Shown piece by piece: positions 1 to 7,527 of a DNA stretch of 40,437 nucleotides. The notes under the pieces were generated by a model, which did not search any database, was not told the DNA's origin, and worked only from the letters and a program-made list of their open reading frames with translations. The stretch is from the NCBI RefSeq assembly GCF_000685805.1, contig NZ_JMKP01000025.1:1-40437 (forward strand), in the 5' to 3' direction. A program made the translations under genes and the position numbers. Within the stretch, counting starts at the first letter, position 1, and each line of letters begins with the position of its first letter. Source of the DNA: Psychrobacter phenylpyruvicus DSM 7000 = NBRC 102152 (GTDB taxonomy: Bacteria; Pseudomonadota; Gammaproteobacteria; Pseudomonadales; Moraxellaceae).

Positions 1-26
1 TATTTTAAGTTTTTTTAAAATAAAGC

Positions 27-55
27 TTGCTTAAAGGTAATAAGGTCCCTATACT
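27..55 (+). promoter_or_regulatory. Predicted sigma70 promoter of the cold-shock gene
   Basis: A -35 hexamer TTGCTT (27-32) is separated by 17 bp from a -10 hexamer TATACT (50-55). Transcription would start near 62, leaving an untranslated leader of about 130 nt before the cold-shock gene. Long leaders that refold with temperature are known for cspA-type mRNAs; the thermosensor role here is inference. Confidence 0.6.
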
Positions 56-195
56 ACATTCCTGCTTAAGAGAAACCCGCAGCAAATCATTACCTCGTAG
101 TATTAGCATTAATCCTCCGTTTTAAGATTTACCGTAGTTGCTCAAGCGTTACCCGACCAAATAGGTCATTATGTTTTAAAATTAGGAAGATGAAT

Positions 196-405
196 ATGTC
201 AGATACTATCAAAGGTACAGTAAAGTGGTTTAACGAAGCTAAAGGTTTTGGCTTTATTGCTCCAGAAACTGGTCCAGACGTTTTTGCTCATTACAGCGAA
301 ATCGCAAGCTCAGGTTTCAAGACCTTAGCTGAAGGCCAAGAAGTTGAGTTCACAGTAACTCAAGGTGCTAAAGGCCCACAAGCCCACGGTATCACAGCTA
401 TCTAA
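196..405 (+). CDS. CspA-family cold-shock protein
   Basis: A 69-residue single cold-shock domain, an OB-fold that binds single-stranded RNA and DNA and melts mRNA structure in the cytoplasm. RNP1 is KGFGFI (residues 16-21) and RNP2 is VFAHY (29-33); the opening [15 protein letters not shown] is diagnostic. An ATG six bases upstream (190) is in frame, but the ribosome binding site AGGAAG (184-189) abuts it directly, whereas it sits 6 nt from the ATG at 196, so 196 is preferred. It is transcribed alone, between its own promoter and a strong terminator. Which of the several paralogues usual in Psychrobacter-like genomes this is cannot be told from the window. Confidence 0.95.
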   Translation: MSDTIKGTVKWFNEAKGFGFIAPETGPDVFAHYSEIASSGFKTLAEGQEVEFTVTQGAKGPQAHGITAI

Positions 406-460
406 ATAGCGATGATGATTTAAAGTGATGATAATTTAAAAACATTACTTTAAATGAATC

Positions 461-490
461 AAAAAAACGAGCCATTGGCTCGTTTTTTTT
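461..490. terminator. Intrinsic terminator after the cold-shock gene
   Basis: CGAGCC (468-473) pairs with GGCTCG (477-482) around the loop ATT, with an A-run before and an eight-T run after. It can work in both directions, but on the left only the cold-shock gene needs it. Confidence 0.9.
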
Positions 491-676
491 CGTCTGTACT
501 TTCTCAAAGGTATTTACAGCTATTAAACTAGAAGTTATTCGCATTTCAATCGAGTAATGTAGGGGTTGTTTGTATTATAAATACACAAACTAATAGTCCA
601 GGCTGTTATTATAGACACTATGGTTATATTATATAAAATTCGATGAATTCCCCAGTGTTTTAATCTAAGTGGCAGT

Positions 677-1696
677 ATGTCTATAAACCTATTAAAAAAA
701 TTCCTCAATCCCAAAGTAGTTTTGGTACGTGGCACACTGTTTTTGTTGGCGCTATTTATATTTCTTCTCGCTATAAAAACGCTTTATACCATCACCCACA
801 CCATCAAGTTATCCGATGTTTTGGCAGCCATAGATCAGATTCCTAATGTAGATATCTTTTTAGCCTTACTCGTAGTAGCCTTTGGATATTTGGTTCTGAC
901 CCTATACGACAAGATTGCATTGAAGCACATGCATATTGATTTGCCCTTTAAAAAGGTAGCTTTTACTTCTTTCACCGCTTACGCCATTGGGCATACTATT
1001 GGGTTGGCTATTTTATCTGCCTCTGGAGTGCGCTTTAGAATGTATGGGGTAAATAAGGTAAAGGCGGAGAACATTGCCAATGTGGTTTGGTTGGTATCTA
1101 TGGCTTTTACTTTTGGTATTACCACCTTGGTAGCCCTGTCGTTGACTTTACACCCTGAAGCGACAGTAACTATGATGGGACAGCTGGATATGCAGTTGTC
1201 TGAGCTGTCGATAGATATCCCAAATCTATTGCACAGTGCCTCAGTGATACGTGGCCTTGGTATTAGTCTACTGGCTATAGTAGTAGGTTTACTGGTTTGG
1301 TCGGGTAGGCAAGGTCGGCATATTCAAATACGCGGTTGGCGCTTTGATTTGCCTCCTGCAGCGATGATTATTAAACAAATTATCATCTCAATTATTGACT
1401 TGGCAAGTGTGGCATTTGTGCTATATCTATTGTTACCCCATGATGCTGGAATAGGTTATTTTACTGTCTTCTCAGCTTTTGTTCAGTCAATGATACTGGC
1501 AATTTTGAGTCATGTTCCAGGCGGATTAGGCGTCTTTGAGTTGACGATGATGGCATCATTGCCCACAGTAGATAAGACTTATTTGTTGGCAGTATTATTG
1601 GTGTTTAGACTGTTATATTATTTATTGCCATTCTTCTTAGCCCTGGTGTTTTTCTTTGGCCATGAGATTTGGCTGCGTTGGTTAAGAAAACCGTAA
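677..1696 (+). CDS. LPG synthase transmembrane-domain / YbhN-like (UPF0104) membrane protein
   Basis: A 339-residue integral membrane protein with about eight hydrophobic helices. It resembles the N-terminal flippase half of MprF/lysylphosphatidylglycerol synthases and the stand-alone YbhN family. Visible hallmarks are SGVRFRMYG (about 115-123) and HVPGGLGVFE near residue 280. It has no C-terminal aminoacyl-transferase (GNAT) half, so it cannot itself make lysyl-PG. Transport or flipping of a lipid is a family-based inference; the substrate is unknown. It stands alone between two terminators and starts at an ATG with only a weak Shine-Dalgarno sequence. Confidence 0.8.
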   Translation: MSINLLKKFLNPKVVLVRGTLFLLALFIFLLAIKTLYTITHTIKLSDVLAAIDQIPNVDIFLALLVVAFGYLVLTLYDKIALKHMHIDLPFKKVAFTSFTAYAIGHTIGLAILSASGVRFRMYGVNKVKAENIANVVWLVSMAFTFGITTLVALSLTLHPEATVTMMGQLDMQLSELSIDIPNLLHSASVIRGLGISLLAIVVGLLVWSGRQGRHIQIRGWRFDLPPAAMIIKQIIISIIDLASVAFVLYLLLPHDAGIGYFTVFSAFVQSMILAILSHVPGGLGVFELTMMASLPTVDKTYLLAVLLVFRLLYYLLPFFLALVFFFGHEIWLRWLRKP

Positions 1697-1742
1697 TGCC
1701 CGTTTAATCTAATAGCTAGTGACTTATATCTAGTAAAAAACA

Positions 1743-1776
1743 AAAACAGGCAGCTTAATTTAAGCTGCCTGTTTTA
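1743..1776. terminator. Bidirectional intrinsic terminator between the YbhN-like gene and ccmE
   Basis: A nearly perfect 16-bp stem: AAAACAGGCAGCTTAA (1743-1758) pairs with its complement at 1760-1775. It has A/T tracts on both sides and serves two convergent genes. Confidence 0.9.
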
Positions 1777-1827
1777 TTATGTCTGTTTTTATAGCGTTAT
1801 TATTGCTTAGTCCCAAGCGGTCATCAC

Positions 1828-2355
1828 TTACTCAGCTAAAGTGTTGGTACTATGATTGCCTTGGTCAGATGCATTTTTTACTGGGATGGCGGGACTAAAC
1901 TGCTCTGAGGTTGGAGTAACTCCCTTTGCAGCATGCTCTTCTTTTAACGAGGCCGCCACTTCAGGTGGCATGTAGTTTTCATCATGCTTAGCAAGAACTT
2001 CACTGGCCACAAATACATCACCTTGCATTTTTCCGGTAGCAACAACCCCAGAGTTCTCAGCGAATAAGTCAGGCAAGATGCCTTGATAGCTGACGGGTAC
2101 AGAGGCGTTGAAGTCAGTAATGGCAAACTGAACTTTTAAGTCATCGTTAGGATCACGACGCACACTGTCTTTTACCACCATGCCTCCAGCACGGATGCGT
2201 TTATTTTGCGGCGCTTCACCAGCGGCAATAGCGGATGGATCAAAGTAATAGTCGGTTTGTTGGCCAATGGCATAGATAACCAACAAAACTGCGATGATGG
2301 CACCTGCCAAAGTGGCAGCGACCCAAATTAGTTTTTTACGACGCACAGCATTCAT
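1828..2355 (-). CDS. ccmE: Cytochrome c maturation heme chaperone CcmE
   Basis: A periplasmic heme chaperone anchored by one N-terminal helix (about residues 9-31). It binds heme covalently and passes it from CcmABCD to the CcmF/H ligase. The heme-binding histidine is H124 in [11 protein letters not shown], followed by the partner tyrosine Y128. The OB-like core spans about 53-122 and the tail after 140 is polar and probably disordered. The length (175 aa) is normal to slightly long. It is the last gene of the ccmABCDE run and is followed by the terminator at 1743-1776, so ccmF, G, H and I must lie elsewhere. Confidence 0.95.
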   Translation of the reverse strand: MNAVRRKKLIWVAATLAGAIIAVLLVIYAIGQQTDYYFDPSAIAAGEAPQNKRIRAGGMVVKDSVRRDPNDDLKVQFAITDFNASVPVSYQGILPDLFAENSGVVATGKMQGDVFVASEVLAKHDENYMPPEVAASLKEEHAAKGVTPTSEQFSPAIPVKNASDQGNHSTNTLAE

Positions 2356-2494
2356 AAAGTTGCCTTTGATTTTTAAATCCCAAAAAGTAATGAGATCATT
2401 ATAAAAAGTTTAAAACGCTTGTCACTTAAATCCAGTAAATTAATTTAAGCCAGCAAATAACAGCGTAGCAGCTCACTAAGTTTGGTTGAGCAGC

Positions 2495-2698
2495 TTAGTT
2501 GCGTTTGCTTCTTTGTTTACGCTGCTGCTGACGGGCATGTTGGATTTTTAGCTCTTTAATTAGACGACGGCGTTGATTGAGGCTATAAAGGATAAAGCCG
2601 ATGATAGCAAGCACAGTAATACCCCATGTACTCCACACATAAGGCCCATGTTCGCCCATGGCTATAAATTCTTGGAAGCTATAAAAATAGGGTTGCAC
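2495..2698 (-). CDS. ccmD: Heme exporter protein CcmD
   Basis: A 67-residue single-span membrane protein: a short periplasmic start (FQEFIAMGEHGPYVW), a helix at about 24-40, and a highly basic cytoplasmic tail. This is the typical CcmD pattern. CcmD helps release heme-loaded CcmE from CcmC. The start is GTG (2696-2698), supported by GGAGA seven bases upstream. A hole of about 140 bp separates it from ccmE. Confidence 0.9.
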   Translation of the reverse strand: MQPYFYSFQEFIAMGEHGPYVWSTWGITVLAIIGFILYSLNQRRRLIKELKIQHARQQQRKQRSKRN

Positions 2699-2755
2699 AA
2701 TGGCTCTCCTTTATTGGCTAATGACGAGGCTTGGCTTGATACTATGAGCTTGGTA

Positions 2756-3544
2756 CTATTTAGAAGTACGCACATACTCTTTGACCCAAGCTTTGTTTTG
2801 GTCACGGCGTAGGATTAGGGTGTTAGTACGATATATGGCTAAGGCACCGACCATAAAATAAGTCCCCAAGATCATCAGTAATAAAGGCGCTAACATATCG
2901 ATAGACATCTTAGGGGCCTCGGTGATGGTCAGAGTTGTACCTTGGTGTAAAGTGTTCCACCAGTTTACCGAATATTTAATAATAGGCAGGTTTACAGCAC
3001 CGACAATAGATAAGATGGCTGCAGCCTTTCCTCGGTTTGGGGTGTGTTCAAAAGCGGCAAATAAAGCCATTACTCCCGCGTATAAGAATGCCAAGATAAG
3101 CATCGAGGTTAAACGAGCGTCCCATACCCAGAAGGTCCCCCAGGTGGGTTTGGCCCAAATAGATCCGGTGAATAAGCTGATAACACAAAGCAAGAAACCA
3201 ATGGGTGCAATGGCTTGGGCTACCAAGTTTGCAGTCTTGATACGCCACACTAAGAAGATTACCCCCAATACTGCCAAGGCGAAATAAATCGACAAGGCGA
3301 TACTAGCGGCTGGCACATGGATAAAGATAATGCGATAGCTGTTACCTTGCAGATAATCCGGAGGGGCAAAACCGAGGCCCCAGATACTGCCTATCGCAAT
3401 CATAGTAATCGCTATACCAGCAAGCCACTTAACCCAAGGAGAGAAAATTCTAAAGAACTCTCGAGTCCCGACAGTGGCCAAAAATCCTTGCCACAGACGA
3501 GAAAAGAAGCCAGGGGTTTGAGGTGATGAATTAGCATTTGGCAT
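2756..3544 (-). CDS. ccmC: Heme handling protein CcmC
   Basis: A six-helix membrane protein of the heme-handling family (262 aa). The tryptophan-rich motif WGTFWVWDARLTS lies at about residues 135-147 and is flanked by the two axial heme histidines, H76 in FIHVPAA and H200 in WWNTLHQ. CcmC loads heme on CcmE in the periplasmic leaflet. The N-terminal 35 residues are an extra polar segment. It lies upstream of ccmD but is separated from ccmB by 259 bp, which is unusual for this operon. Confidence 0.95.
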   Translation of the reverse strand: MPNANSSPQTPGFFSRLWQGFLATVGTREFFRIFSPWVKWLAGIAITMIAIGSIWGLGFAPPDYLQGNSYRIIFIHVPAASIALSIYFALAVLGVIFLVWRIKTANLVAQAIAPIGFLLCVISLFTGSIWAKPTWGTFWVWDARLTSMLILAFLYAGVMALFAAFEHTPNRGKAAAILSIVGAVNLPIIKYSVNWWNTLHQGTTLTITEAPKMSIDMLAPLLLMILGTYFMVGALAIYRTNTLILRRDQNKAWVKEYVRTSK

Positions 3545-3661
3545 AATAAAACGACCTTGTAAGCCACGGTGTGAGCAAAAAAGTGCTTATATAAATGTCA
3601 AAGCACGCGGAACAATAAGGCTGCGTAAAGCAATAGAGCAACCCATTAAATAACTACCAAA

Positions 3662-3684
3662 GGCTCAGGATTTGTAACTGAGCC
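3662..3684 (-). repeat. Stem-loop in the ccmB-ccmC gap
   Basis: GGCTCAG (3662-3668) and CTGAGCC (3678-3684) form a 7-bp stem with a 9-nt loop. On the minus (coding) strand only a short TTT follows, so it would be a weak terminator or an mRNA processing/stability element. Nothing else is recognisable in 3545-3803. Confidence 0.45.
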
Positions 3685-3803
3685 TAATAAATCTTATGGC
3701 GTTTAATCTTAACAGCCGCTTAGTGAATAACAGAAAGTGGAAGCAAAAATATTTTATAACCAATAGTAGGTAATAGCCGAGACTATTATAACAAATATTG
3801 GCC

Positions 3804-4520
3804 TTAGTTAAGCCAAGCCATTTTCAAAGTCATGGCGATGGCCCAAGGCATAACCAGTACAGAAACAATACTGCCAGCTGCTAAAAGAGCCAATATAGGC
3901 AATCCATTAAGACCAGTAGCATATAAGTCTACTGCACCAGTGGCAAATATAAGCACAGGTAATTGCATCGGTAGAGCAATTAACGGCACCAATACCGCCC
4001 CATTTTTTAGAGATAGAGTTAAGCTACTAGCTATTGCGGAGAGCATTAATAACATAGGGCTGCCTACTAGTATTGATGCCAATAGCGCACCGGCCTCTCC
4101 CCAAGATAGACCAAATAAGGGCACCGCTAATAAGCTAAGCAAAGCCACCAAACCACTGCTAAATATCCAATGAATGGTAAGGCGAATCAGTACCCAAAGG
4201 GGTAAGGAGGTCCTTGAGACCACCAGCTGGGCTAAAGTACCATTGTCCATTGCCGGTTTAAACAGCCCATCTACGCCCATCACCAATGATAATAAAGCCG
4301 CTATCCACACCGCCGGCACGCCCAAGCGATGTAATAGCTGTGGTTCACTGCCCACAGCCAGTGGGAATAGAGTAATAATCACCAAAAATAAAACCAGCGG
4401 ATACAACCATTGAACCGCACCCTGCTGCTTTACTTGCCATTCTCGCTGCCAAAGCTCTTTACCAGCTATGCCAATAGGAGCAGTTATATTGGCTGACGGC
4501 TTAGGAGTGGATGCTGTCAT
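3804..4520 (-). CDS. ccmB: Heme exporter permease CcmB
   Basis: A 238-residue membrane protein with six hydrophobic helices. It is the permease partner of the ATPase CcmA in the CcmAB transporter, which uses ATP to release holo-CcmE from CcmC. Family features are the amphipathic basic start (GKELWQREWQVKQQGA) and the conserved FPLAVG (51-56) after the first helix. Its ATG overlaps the ccmA stop by one base (TAATG), which indicates translational coupling with ccmA. Confidence 0.93.
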   Translation of the reverse strand: MTASTPKPSANITAPIGIAGKELWQREWQVKQQGAVQWLYPLVLFLVIITLFPLAVGSEPQLLHRLGVPAVWIAALLSLVMGVDGLFKPAMDNGTLAQLVVSRTSLPLWVLIRLTIHWIFSSGLVALLSLLAVPLFGLSWGEAGALLASILVGSPMLLMLSAIASSLTLSLKNGAVLVPLIALPMQLPVLIFATGAVDLYATGLNGLPILALLAAGSIVSVLVMPWAIAMTLKMAWLN

Positions 4521-5302
4521 TACAGTACTCCCTTATTCTCAGATTGCGAGTCATCATAGTCCGTTAAAGCCCCTTTATCCAAATCATCTAAGTCATCTAA
4601 ATTATCTAAGCCCTCTATATAATCCAGCTCTTCTGACGAATAGTGCGGCAAATAATCAGATAAGTTTAATGATTTAGTGGCTACCTCCACGCTTTGATGA
4701 CTGGTCATCAGTACTGCTCCGCCATTGTTCGCAAAGTCTTGTAGTCGTTTTTGCAGCCGCGCTACCATACTGACATCAAGTGCAGTAAAAGGCTCGTCTA
4801 ACAGCCACAGTGGGGTTTGTTGGGTGGTCATCAAGTATAATCTGGCCAAAGTGACTCGGCGAGTTTGTCCGGCAGAGAGTTGGTTACTGCCCATGTTCTC
4901 AAAGCCTGATAAATCTACCCAGTCCAAAGCTGTCTCAATTTGTGCTGCGGAAGGCCGGATGCCATAGAGATTTAGTAAAAAGGTTAGGTTTTGTTTTACC
5001 GTTAAATTGGGATGAATGCCCAGTTGGTGTGAGACATATAGCGGTGCAACTGGTAAAGTAGGCTGACCTTGATACAAAACCTGCCCTTCTAGTAAAGGCA
5101 AGAGTCCTGCTAATTGCATTAGCAGCGTAGTTTTACCGGTACCATTGGCACCCACAAGATGACAAATCTCACCACTCGATAAGGTGAGTCCCACCCTTTC
5201 ACACAAGGGAAAATCCCCCCGCTGAATGGTAATGTCTTGTAAGGACAATATCGCAGGAGTAGTAGGGGAGGATTGAGAGTTAGGGTAGCTGTTGGAGTGC
5301 AT
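4520..5302 (-). CDS. ccmA: Heme exporter ATP-binding protein CcmA with acidic C-terminal extension
   Basis: An ABC ATPase with Walker A GANGTGKT (51-58), signature LSAGQ (142-146), Walker B LWLLDEP (165-171) and H-loop H202. It is the first gene of the ccm operon and couples to CcmB. At 260 aa it is longer than the usual 200-210, because of a tail from about residue 222 dominated by Asp/Leu repeats (LDNLDDLDDLD). The tail is encoded by an imperfect 9-bp repeat near 4581-4610. The first 15 residues are also low-complexity Ser/Pro/Asn. The promoter should lie in 5303-5475, but no clear hexamers were picked. Confidence 0.93.
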   Translation of the reverse strand: MHSNSYPNSQSSPTTPAILSLQDITIQRGDFPLCERVGLTLSSGEICHLVGANGTGKTTLLMQLAGLLPLLEGQVLYQGQPTLPVAPLYVSHQLGIHPNLTVKQNLTFLLNLYGIRPSAAQIETALDWVDLSGFENMGSNQLSAGQTRRVTLARLYLMTTQQTPLWLLDEPFTALDVSMVARLQKRLQDFANNGGAVLMTSHQSVEVATKSLNLSDYLPHYSSEELDYIEGLDNLDDLDDLDKGALTDYDDSQSENKGVL

Positions 5303-5475
5303 AATGACCTAATTTATAAAGGGTAATATAAGGCAGCTTTTATTAATTTGTTTCTTGAACCTGCATTTGCCTTAAAGCTATTGCAATAAGCACAGTTCAC
5401 CGTCATATATAATTAATGTTTTAATATAACATAGTATATCAAACCTCAGCCCACAACTAACGTATTGTCCCTATT

Positions 5476-6510
5476 ATGAGCTCACAAAAAAAACCGTCTT
5501 TTTGGCAACGACTAAAGTACTTATTAACTGCTGAAGAATATACCATTAACAGTCCAGTTGATAACGATCAGCCTCAGCCGCTACAACAAAAGCGTGAGAT
5601 TGATAATTTCAATAAAAGCCAAAGACAACAGCCTGGAAGTGGTGAAAACTTGAAACCATCGACTGACAGTGCTCAGTCAACCACTCACGGTACAGAAAAA
5701 AAGAAATCAGAGAGTGCCTCTGAGGCAGCTTCAGTAAAGCTCATTAGTTGGGCTAACTTAGATGAAGCAGACAATATGCAGCTACGCACCACCTCGGTAC
5801 AAAACTCTGAAAATCCAATAACCGATAGTATTTTAGACTTTTTAGAAGCCAGTGACCTTAGTTATTATTATCACGAGCCTACAGCTGAAAGTGATTTTAA
5901 CGATCCTGAGCAAGACCCCGCTGATGTGCCCTCTGGTAACCAAACTCAGAAGTACCAAGGCAGTATCAGTAAAAGAAATGTACATCATATTTCGATGGCG
6001 ATGCGTTACTATCAGGAAGGGGCGGCAAACGATACTACTGATACCGATGCGGACTCATCAGTTGATACCCAATCAGCGATAGAAAAAGGTGAGGTAGAAT
6101 GGGGCTGTGTTATTCGAGTTCATGAGCATACTCAATTGGTGGCCTTCTATGGGGTATTGCCCTTTCAGCTGCCTGAATCTCATTTACAGGCAGGAATGAC
6201 ACTGGCTACTCAGCTTAACTATGACATGATGCTGGGCTGTGTCGAGATTGATATTCGAGATGGTGAGATAAGATTTAAGAACTCTTTAGATCTCGAGCCT
6301 ATCATTAATGCCAACGGTGGATCTGTGCCACCTACGGTAATTAGCTACCTACTAAAAGGGGTAATGGCGATGACGGCCTCATTCGCTCCTTTATTCAGTG
6401 ATCTTCTTGCCAGTGACCCGCAAGATTTTGAACTAGATAGTTTGTTGGATCAGTTAAATCAGGCTCAGATGGATAGGACTTTCTTTTTGGCGACTAGGAT
6501 GGTTCAGTGA
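5476..6510 (+). CDS. YbjN-domain protein with disordered N-terminus
   Basis: A 344-residue soluble protein. Residues 1-165 are hydrophilic and low complexity (Gln, Ser, Asp, Glu) and look disordered. From about 195 a folded domain resembles the YbjN / sensory-transduction-regulator family: GEVEWGCVIRVHEH, then YDMMLGCVEIDIRDGEIRFK, then a Pro-Pro helix start and an amphipathic helix. This fold resembles secretion chaperones; the role in this lineage is unknown. A weakly spaced Shine-Dalgarno precedes the ATG. It is 54 bp upstream of the deacetylase-like gene on the same strand, so co-transcription is possible. Confidence 0.6.
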   Translation: MSSQKKPSFWQRLKYLLTAEEYTINSPVDNDQPQPLQQKREIDNFNKSQRQQPGSGENLKPSTDSAQSTTHGTEKKKSESASEAASVKLISWANLDEADNMQLRTTSVQNSENPITDSILDFLEASDLSYYYHEPTAESDFNDPEQDPADVPSGNQTQKYQGSISKRNVHHISMAMRYYQEGAANDTTDTDADSSVDTQSAIEKGEVEWGCVIRVHEHTQLVAFYGVLPFQLPESHLQAGMTLATQLNYDMMLGCVEIDIRDGEIRFKNSLDLEPIINANGGSVPPTVISYLLKGVMAMTASFAPLFSDLLASDPQDFELDSLLDQLNQAQMDRTFFLATRMVQ

Positions 6511-6564
6511 CAATAAAGGTTAATAGTCCACTCAAATAATTATTCGGAATAAGTTAAAGGTATT

Positions 6565-7470
6565 ATGCTAAAAGTCGCATTCTCTCCCATTTTTCTTTAC
6601 CAAGTCCCAGAAAAGCATCGTTTTCCCATGCAGAAGTATCGGCTAATACCGGAGCGATTGATAGAAGAAGGCACTTTGAATGAAGCTAATTTCTTCGCTC
6701 CAAAGAAGTTGAGCGAAGAAGAAATTCTAACCACGCATACCGCCGAGTATTGGGAGAAGCTAAAGACTCAGACCCTATCGCGTAAAGAAGGTCGAGCCAT
6801 AGGCTTTGAGATGACTCCTGAACTGGTCGAGCGGGGGCGATATATCGCTCATGCCACCTATGAGTGCGCCTTGTATGCCAAGCAATACGGAGTGTCGTTG
6901 AATGTAGCAGGAGGTACCCATCATTCCTTCGCCAATCATGGGGAAGGGTTTTGTGTGTTCAATGATGTGTGTATAGCGAGCAATTTGCTATTAAATAGAG
7001 GCGAGGCACAGCGAATACTCATTGTTGATTTGGATGTGCATCAAGGCAATGGTAATGCCAGTATTATGGCGGATGAGCCGAGGGTCTTTGTGTTTAGTAT
7101 GCATGGTGAGAAAAACTATCCATTTCGAAAGCAAGTATCTGATTTAGACATAGAGCTGCCCAATGATACTGATGATGAGAGCTATCTGTCAGAGCTGAGA
7201 GCGGCTTTACCGAAGATAATAGCTGAGCATAAACCAGACCTGATATTTTATCAGTCGGCAGTGGACGTTTTGGCTACAGATAAGCTGGGTAAGCTGTCTT
7301 TGACACCAGAGGGCTGTAAACAACGCGACGACTTTGTATTACGTCAAGCCAGAGATAATAACATCCCCATTGCAGTCGTGATGGGTGGAGGCTACTCTGA
7401 GGATGTTGAAGAGGTGGTAGAAGCCCACTGCAATACCTTTAGACTGGCCAAGCAGCTGTTTTTTGCTTAG
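6565..7470 (+). CDS. Histone deacetylase / AcuC-family Zn hydrolase
   Basis: A 301-residue arginase-fold Zn hydrolase of the HDAC superfamily, related to bacterial histone-deacetylase-like amidohydrolases. Visible active-site elements are the tandem histidines GGTHHSF (H119, H120), Zn ligands D157 and H159 in DLDVHQGNG and D234 in SAVDVL, and the transition-state tyrosine Y277 in GGGYS. All catalytic positions are present, so it is probably active. The substrate could be acetyl-lysine, acetylpolyamine or another acyl amide and cannot be read from the sequence. It converges with the sensor kinase gene with only 57 bp between them and no clear terminator. Confidence 0.9.
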   Translation: MLKVAFSPIFLYQVPEKHRFPMQKYRLIPERLIEEGTLNEANFFAPKKLSEEEILTTHTAEYWEKLKTQTLSRKEGRAIGFEMTPELVERGRYIAHATYECALYAKQYGVSLNVAGGTHHSFANHGEGFCVFNDVCIASNLLLNRGEAQRILIVDLDVHQGNGNASIMADEPRVFVFSMHGEKNYPFRKQVSDLDIELPNDTDDESYLSELRAALPKIIAEHKPDLIFYQSAVDVLATDKLGKLSLTPEGCKQRDDFVLRQARDNNIPIAVVMGGGYSEDVEEVVEAHCNTFRLAKQLFFA

Positions 7471-7527
7471 TTGTTTTTTAATTTAACAGCAGCTTAGTTT
7501 GTTTATTAGGTCATTTATTTAGGTTAT

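Noticed and set aside
535..735. A 66-aa minus-strand frame upstream of the YbhN-like gene
   Set aside because: It overlaps the start of a clear gene, has no supporting ribosome binding site, and its composition does not look like a folded protein.
2922..3287. A 121-aa plus-strand frame
   Set aside because: It is antisense to ccmC, whose WGTFWVWD motif and histidines are unambiguous.
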